Shown in pieces: positions 58,140 to 64,000 of a stretch of DNA of 64,000 bases (position 1 is the first letter of the stretch; every line of letters begins with the position of its first letter). The DNA is from Plasmodium relictum (Eukaryota > Apicomplexa > Aconoidasida > Haemosporida > Plasmodiidae), in the NCBI RefSeq assembly GCF_900005765.1, contig NC_041688.1, forward strand, positions 372,001 to 436,000. The letters are read 5' to 3'. Both the position numbers and the translations under genes were made by a program. The notes under the pieces were generated by a model. It did no database searches. It saw only the letters and a program-made list of their open reading frames with translations, and was not told the origin of the DNA.

Positions 58140-59363
58140 TTTTAACTCCTTTTATTTATATATATTTTGCTTTAATAGAAATAATTAAAAAAAAAAAATA
58201 TTAATAAATGTAAATAATGATAATATAATGTATTTTGTTTATTTATATTTAAAACAAAATGTTTAAAAAAGGAAAGAGAATTATATGATTAAATAATACC
58301 ATAGAAGAGCATATTAAAATAAAATGTAATGTATTTTATATATATGTATATGCAAAATAGATGAATGATATTAACAAAATTGCATAAGAAAATATAAAAA
58401 AAAAAAAAAAAAACATTGTAATTCATTTGTTGAAAAATCATATATAATACTTACAAAAAAAAATTAAATATTTTAGTTATTCTTTTCTATTTATAGCTTA
58501 AGGTGCCGAATTAATGTAGAATTTGTTTATATATATATATATATACTTTGAATTTATTTATTTTTTTTTTTTTTGTTTTCAATTGATTAATATTTTCACC
58601 TATTTTGCTTTTTTTTTTTCTTTTTTCTGATAGATGTAACCTTTATATATTTTAAATATTTTAATTTCCTTTTAAAAAAACTTTTTCATGATGTTTTTAA
58701 AGGATATAAGATTTCATATATATTTATGTTTTTTTAAGTTTTAAACATGTTGAACTCTTTTTAAATAATAAAAACTTTTATTTTTATAATTAAAACATGT
58801 TCAAAATTTATTTTATATAAAATAAATACCTACTGAAAATTATTTATATTCTATTTATATGGATATTTTTAAAATTCTTAATATTTATAAAAAAAAAGAG
58901 GCTAAAATTTATATTAAAAAAAAAAAAATTCATATAATGAATTATAAAAGATTATAAAAAGATGTACTTTTTTGTTTTTACTGATGCCTATTTGCATGTA
59001 GTTAAAATAAAATAAAAACATTTTATTTTATTTAATTGTATATATATATATACGTGTATCACTTGAACAATTATAGTAATTATTTATGTATCCTTTTGCC
59101 AAAAATAATTAACATCCAAAAATTAATTAAAAATAAAAAAAAAGGAATATAAAATAATATATAAAATTAAAAATACACAATAAATGGAAAATGAAATTAT
59201 ATATACTTTATGTTTCTATTTAAAAAAAAAAAAAATGGAAAGGAAAAAAAAGAATTTGCAAATAAATGTGAAATTACATTTATTTAAAATTGTAAATTTT
59301 ACTTGTTAAAAATTATATTCCATATATATTTTCATAATAAAAATTTTCATATATGTAATAAGT
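58140..59363. other. convergent 3' ends, no gene seen
   Basis: Spacer between the tail-to-tail ELM2 and CHTOP/ALY-like genes, low complexity with short TA runs near 58530 and 59041. No coding island found. Confidence 0.65.
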
Positions 59364-60089
59364 TTACTCAGGTACTTTATTAAATCCTTTGTTAGCATCT
59401 ACTTGTGTTAATGCATTATTTTTGAAGTATGAATCTAAATCATTATCTAATCTGGTTTTTACATTACTGGATCCCATATATTTGTCCAATTCATCATCCT
59501 ATTATTAAAAATTAATTAAACAAAAAAAAAAGAAAAAAAAAATATATAATAAAATAAAACAAAACAAAAACAAATATATAAAAAAAGGAATTGCAATATC
59601 AATAAATATTATGATTGCTAAATAAATAATCTACATCTAATTTTGAACTATTTTATAAAAACAATACAAAAAAGTAAATTGTCTTTTCATTTTATGTCTT
59701 ATTTCATTTTATTATAATTTATAAAGATATAAGTAAAACTTTTATGAAATATACCAAATCCTTTGAAGTTAATTTTCCTATTTTATCGTGTAGATTTTGG
59801 TTTCTCTTATAAAAAAAATTTCTTCTTTTATTACTTCTAAATGAGTTTCTTCTTCTTCTAAAATTATTATTTTTTGATTTTCTTAGATAAAAGTCATGCT
59901 CATTAGAATTTCCATATATTCTATCTTCAAATTTATTCCCTAATTTTCTTTTATTTCTTGAAAAAAAAGCATTTCCTCTATTAAAATATTTTCTATTCAT
60001 CATAGATAAATTACTACGTCCATATTGTTTAAAAATATGTTTCCTAACATCTATTTTTTTATTATATGGTGAATATTTAAATAATTTGC
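59364..60089 (-). CDS. CHTOP/ALY-like mRNA-export adaptor, 5' exon not placed
   Basis: Two exons seen on the minus strand: 60089-59755 and 59498-59364, joined in phase 0 (GTATAT/AATAG). The last exon encodes DDELDKYMGSSNVKTRLDND, then LDSYFKNNAL, which matches the C-terminal LDxxLDxYM...LDxDLDSYF motif of CHTOP and ALYREF that contacts the helicase UAP56. The upstream exon is highly basic (FRRRRNSFRSNKRRNFFYKR), as in these RNA-binding adaptors, and has no RRM. Known role of the family: linking spliced mRNA to the TREX export complex in the nucleus. The exon begins at a TATAG acceptor with phase 1, so a first exon must lie further right; I could not place it. An ATG at 60003 could be an alternative start (127 residues), but the KLFKYSPYNKKIDVRKHIFK sequence before it looks coding. 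It would be a small protein of about 160 residues. Confidence 0.7.
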
Positions 60090-61070
60090 CTATAAATAAA
60101 ATTTATTTTTTGAAATTTAATCATAAAAAAAAAAAAAGCAAAGAAAAAAAAAATAAAAAAATAAAAAAAGCCATCTATTTAAGAAAAAAAAGATGAAAAA
60201 GTATAATCATACAACTGTTCTCATTTAAATTTCTACTTTTTTTTCATGATATTTTATAGTTATTAATTTTTTTTTTTTTTTTTTTTTTGTTTTATTTACA
60301 ATTATATTTCAATAAAATAAAATGAAGTTAATAATATAAAAATAATTGTATAACACTTATATGATTTTATTCTTTTGTTTTTTTTTCACAAAATCTGATG
60401 TACTAAGTGTATAAATTTATAATAAATAAAAATTTTATATTATATCACTTTATAAATACTCAGTATTCTTTATCACAATAATACAAAAATTATAATATAT
60501 TTGTCTATTAGCTATCTTAAATATATAATTTTTCTGATTTTGGAGGTATTATGCCAATTTTTCTTTATTATAAAAATGTATAACTAAATTGAAAATCTTA
60601 ATCCCATATTTCTGAATATATATATACCGAAAAATTGCTTTTTTTTTTCTTTTTCTTTTTTTCTATCTATGAATACTATACCCATTTAATAATTTTTAAA
60701 AATTTCCCAATATGAATAAATAAAAATAATTCTCTTTATGCGTAATAAAACAATGATGTAGACAAATAAATATTTACAAAAAAAATTAAAGTAATACTTG
60801 ATGAAATTTGATTAAATAAACTTTTTTGCTTAATCTCATTTGATATATCTTATTATTACATAGAAATATATCAATCAATCACTTATGCACTTTTTTTAAT
60901 TTATATAATAGATAAGCATTTGTATAGGAAAAATTTATAAAAGCAACACTTGCAACTTATTTGATAATAAATTATGAAGCATTTTCATAATAAAATAATA
61001 TTTAGCACTTTTAATTTCAATAACTTCTTACATGTTGTATTATGTATAATAAACTAAAGATAATTTATAC

Positions 61071-61118
<48 letters not shown>

Positions 61119-61474
61119 CAAAAGCAAATAATAAAAGAAAAAAAATTATCAGCAATTTATCGGGAAATAATATTCTATATTAATATAAATATCCAAAATA
61201 AAAATATTTCATTCTGTTTATATATTTCGTGTATTTTCAATGAATTATTTTTAAATATTAAACTTTAGTAATTATTTCATACTTATATGAACAAAAATGG
61301 AAATCAATAAAAACAGAAACAAAAAGAGAAAATGGAGTGGTCATATATTATAATTTTATGATTTCTAAATTGCTTTCCCATTTCATACTTACAAAATGAT
61401 TTATTTATTTACTATTTATATATATATTTTTTTTTTACTTTTATTATTATTTTTTTTTTTTTTTTTATTTTTAC
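60090..61474. other. intergenic or intronic region, no gene seen
   Basis: Should contain the missing first exon and promoter of the CHTOP/ALY-like gene, but no ATG with a matching phase-1 donor was found. It holds a (TA)n tract at about 61069-61114. A poly-T run lies near 60267-60288. Confidence 0.5.
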
Positions 61475-61659
61475 ATAAATCCTCATCACGTAATTTCATA
61501 TATATGAATTCAATTATTTTTTTATAAGGCTTTTTTAAAAATTTTTTAATTTTTTTTTCACACACCTCTATTTGGTTGATAAGAAAATTTTGAAAATCCT
61601 GTTTTGCGTGCTCTAGCTTTTCCATCTTTTTTTCTTCCTTCAAATTTTTTTCTTTCCAT
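61475..61659 (-). CDS. coiled-coil exon of an unresolved small minus-strand gene
   Basis: A clean minus-strand frame of 61 codons: WKEKNLKEEKKMEKLEHAKQ, then DFQNFLINQIEVCEKKIKKF and KKPYKKIIEFIYMKLRDEDL. It is bounded by a possible acceptor (TTATTTCAAG, entry phase 2) and a possible donor (T-GTAAAA, exit phase 1); without splicing it runs on as poly-Lys/Asn to a stop at 61416. The heptad pattern suggests a coiled coil. Possible downstream acceptors would add only a few residues, so this is probably the C-terminal part. The 5' exons are not found. Alternatively the ATG at 61659 opens a 33-residue frame (MERKKFEGRKKDGKARARKT...), or that at 61625 starts the coiled coil. Confidence 0.35.
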
Positions 61660-63299
61660 CTTGAAATAATTAAACAAATGATTTAATTTTTCTGCTTTTC
61701 CTTTTCTCTATATTATTTGATTTTATAATTTTTTAAGTATCTTTTTAATCAACTCAAATTATTTTTTGTATTATTCTCTTTTTGATTGATTGTAATTGTA
61801 TTTGTAAATATACTTCTAATGTATTTAATTTATTAAATAATAATTAAAAAAAAAAAAAAAATTACATATATTTTATTATTTGTATTTAATAAAAACAGCG
61901 GTTATTTAAATATTATATTAAAATGATTTATACTTTAATATGGCTTTTATAAAATATTTTTATGCATATATATTATATCCTCTTTTATTTTTAAACCTTT
62001 TGTTTAAAAAAAAAAAAAACTTAAAATACAAATAAATAATAGAAAAAAAAAAACTTAAATAGTGAATTATTTATTGATTATATCTATTTAATTGTGAATA
62101 TCCTTATATAAATATTACTTATAAAACATTTTAAAAAAAATTTTTTTTTAACATTATAAATGTTTTTTTTCTTTTTTTTTTTTTTTTCTTCAATTATGCA
62201 TGTGCATAAAAAAAAAAAAAAAAAAAAATTAAACAGAGATATAAATAAAAAATAGTAAAAAAGAATATCCTTTTATTTTTTTTTCTCATTATTTTAATAT
62301 AAGTTTTGTTAAAATGTTAACTTTTATAAAAATGGATTAAGATATTGTTAAAATATATATATATGTATTTTTATATATATTTAAATATATCACATATATA
62401 TTTTTTTTTTATGATATTATGTGAAGGTTAAGAACTCTTATTTGTAAAATTTTGTAATTTTATATTTAATATATATATTTTAATTATTTATAAAATAATT
62501 GAAATATATTTATTTATATAAGCTTGACAAAAGAAGCTTTTAAATACAAAAATGTAAAGATTACCTTATCTTTTTATAATTACCAATATGCAGTTTCTAA
62601 AATTACCTATCATGAATATTTTATTTTTCCAGTACTGAATTCTTTAGATACTATTTTGAATGATTATAATACACATTTATCCTTTTTTTAAGAAATACTT
62701 ATTCAATATTTTTTCCATATATTATTAAAAAAAAAAAAAAATGGAAAAAGGTTGAATAAAGTAAATAATTGTTAATTTATGATGTATATTTTTTTTATAG
62801 ATTTAAAAAAAAAAAAATTAAAAAATGTATATTTTCTTAATTCTACTTAATAATATTAATAATTTACTTATTTATATGTGTACTTTTTTTTTTACTCAGT
62901 CAAAAGTTTTTTACAAATGAAATTTATAAATATTTTATAATTGAAATAGCATTTCATAATAGTTTCTTAGTAATTAGTTATTTAAAACATTTTTTTCGTT
63001 ATATTTTAATAGTTAATATATTTAAAAATATTTTTTCTTGATGTATTATTTTATTAAGATATTTAAACGAATTTAATATAATCATATAACTATAAAAAAT
63101 AAACAAGTTAGGATAGTCTAAATTTGAAAATATATAAAATTTTTAAAACAAATTTAAATGTTAAATTCATTGAATTAAAAAAAAAAAAATTTTATTAATA
63201 AAATTTTTTGACAAGTATATTATGATTTTGCTTTATAAATTTCTTCATATATTGCCTATATTTTATTTTATTATTTTATTTTGTTTTTTTTTATTTTTT
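61660..63299. other. 1.6-kb intergenic region, no gene seen
   Basis: Very A+T-rich. The notable element is the T-tract, palindrome, A-tract arrangement at 62162-62228. Otherwise only homopolymers and short TA runs; no coding island recognised. Confidence 0.6.
62162..62228. promoter_or_regulatory. poly-T / TTATGCATGTGCATAA / poly-A element
   Basis: A nearly pure T tract (about 62162-62187), a 16-base near-palindrome TTATGCATGTGCATAA at 62194-62209 and an A tract (62207-62228) together form a long imperfect inverted repeat. The centre contains ATGCATGTGCAT, which resembles the TGCATG/GCATGT-type sites bound by ApiAP2 proteins. Regulatory function is inference. Confidence 0.35.
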
Positions 63300-64000
63300 T
63301 TATTTGAATACATATTTCCTTTGAAATTCAGATATAAGTAACTCAAAAAAAAGTTTTGTTATTTTAGAAAAAGAATATAAGTCTTCTGTCATGTATGGGC
63401 AATATGCCCTATGATTTTCAATTATGTCAAATAACCTAATATTATAAAAACTTCTATTTTTTTTTTTGTCATTGCCACTTTCATTGGAATAAAAAAATTG
63501 GGAATCTGTTAAAACATAATAATCATATAATGTTTTAATAAAAAAATCTTCATTTTTTAAATATTCACTTATCTCTATATAAATTTTACTTATGGAATTT
63601 TTTAAAGAACTTTCTTTATTATCTGAATTTTTTTTTGAAAATAAGTCTTCATTTCTATTTGTGAAAAAGTATTTTTTATTATTTTTAAAAAATAAAGTAT
63701 TATTATTTTTATCTTTAAAAATATCATTACTTCTTTTTGTTAGAATTAAGTCTTTTTTCTTCCATTTAAAAGAATAATCATCTTCATTTATTATATTATT
63801 ATTTAACTTTTTCTTTTCTGTTTCATTTTTTGTTTCTTCGTAAGAGTTCCCTTTATTATTATTATCATTACTATCATTATTATTGCCATTGTAATGATTA
63901 TTATCTTCATGACGGATATTACTAATATTATTATTACTATTATTATAACTGTTATTATTATTATTTTTATTATTATTATTACCATTACTATCATTATTAT
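63300..64000 (-). CDS. Asn-rich protein of unknown function, 5' end beyond window
   Basis: A minus-strand frame open from the right edge to TAA at 63300-63302, 232 complete codons plus the edge. The upstream 80 residues visible are an Asn-rich tract with Ser, Asp, Gly and His interruptions; the remainder is non-repetitive: DDYSFKWKKKDLILTKRSND, then SISKIYIEISEYLKNEDFFI, YDYYVLTDSQFFYS, and the C-terminus RLFDIIENHRAYCPYMTEDL, SFSKITKLFFELLISEFQRK. The C-terminal 100 residues look like a helical folded domain. No family recognised. The N-terminal part lies outside the window. Confidence 0.75.
   Translation of the reverse strand, partial: NNDSNGNNNNKNNNNNSYNNSNNNISNIRHEDNNHYNGNNNDSNDNNNKGNSYEETKNETEKKKLNNNIINEDDYSFKWKKKDLILTKRSNDIFKDKNNNTLFFKNNKKYFFTNRNEDLFSKKNSDNKESSLKNSISKIYIEISEYLKNEDFFIKTLYDYYVLTDSQFFYSNESGNDKKKNRSFYNIRLFDIIENHRAYCPYMTEDLYSFSKITKLFFELLISEFQRKYVFK

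Overview
The window is nuclear DNA of a malaria parasite (Plasmodium). The signs are extreme A+T richness, intergenic DNA made of poly-A, poly-T and (TA)n runs, proteins interrupted by Lys/Asn/Glu-rich low-complexity stretches, short T-rich GT-AG introns, and characteristic proteins: an adenosylhomocysteinase with the plasmodial insertion and Cys59, a ThiD-type kinase and a parasite-style PP2C. From memory, adenosylhomocysteinase, ThiD, Ap4A hydrolase, LSM2, a PP2C and ribosomal protein S9 lie in the same neighbourhood on P. falciparum chromosome 5. The adenosylhomocysteinase sequence differs from the P. falciparum one as I recall it, and the base composition is too A+T-rich for vivax-type or rodent species. 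An avian-type Plasmodium such as P. gallinaceum or P. relictum is my best guess; this is inference.

Layout. 1-1321 (-): partial RluA-type pseudouridine synthase. 1813-3333 (+): LON-like protein with a secretory leader, behind a fresh 107-bp tandem duplication. 4692-8708 (+): BRAP2-like RING ubiquitin ligase, three exons. 8910-9890 (-): probable organellar uS10. 10879-16365 (+): eight-exon HEAT-repeat protein matching dynein axonemal assembly factor 5. 17307-19388 (+): Lys/Ser-rich probable nuclear protein. 19940-21373 (-): adenosylhomocysteinase. 22615-28137 (+): 1840-residue secreted or apicoplast protein with three repeated SprT-like modules that lack metal ligands. 29477-32248 (+): CDC73. 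32998-33854 (+): Nudix Ap4A hydrolase, five exons. 34585-35559 (+): ThiD-type kinase. 36478-37377 (+): Whirly-type nucleic-acid-binding protein. 37860-38498 (-): LSM2, with a start-codon-only first exon. 39701-42325 (+): MED17-like Mediator subunit with an EEKC-type repeat. 43330-45977 (-): PP2C phosphatase, six exons. 47522-48488 (-): RPS9, three exons. 49276-50577 (+): secreted or apicoplast protein. 53129-58139 (+): ELM2-domain protein with a large Asn tract. 59364-60089 (-): CHTOP/ALY-like protein. 61475-61659 (-): orphan coiled-coil exon. 63300-64000 (-): Asn-rich partial gene.

The genes do not form operons. Several act at different steps of mRNA production: CDC73 in the PAF1 complex, MED17 in Mediator, LSM2 in U6 snRNP and mRNA decay, an ELM2 protein in chromatin, and a CHTOP/ALY-like protein in mRNA export. 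Others serve translation (RPS9, organellar uS10, pseudouridine synthase), nucleotide, methyl and cofactor metabolism (adenosylhomocysteinase, Ap4A hydrolase, ThiD) and organelles (Whirly protein, apicoplast-type leaders). Splice sites were placed by eye from GT-AG signals, frame and protein continuity. No tRNA, rRNA, CRISPR array or transposon was seen. The observations most worth following are the degenerate SprT-like triplicate protein, the Whirly protein, the split RING finger, the ELM2 protein and several unannotated coding-like islands.
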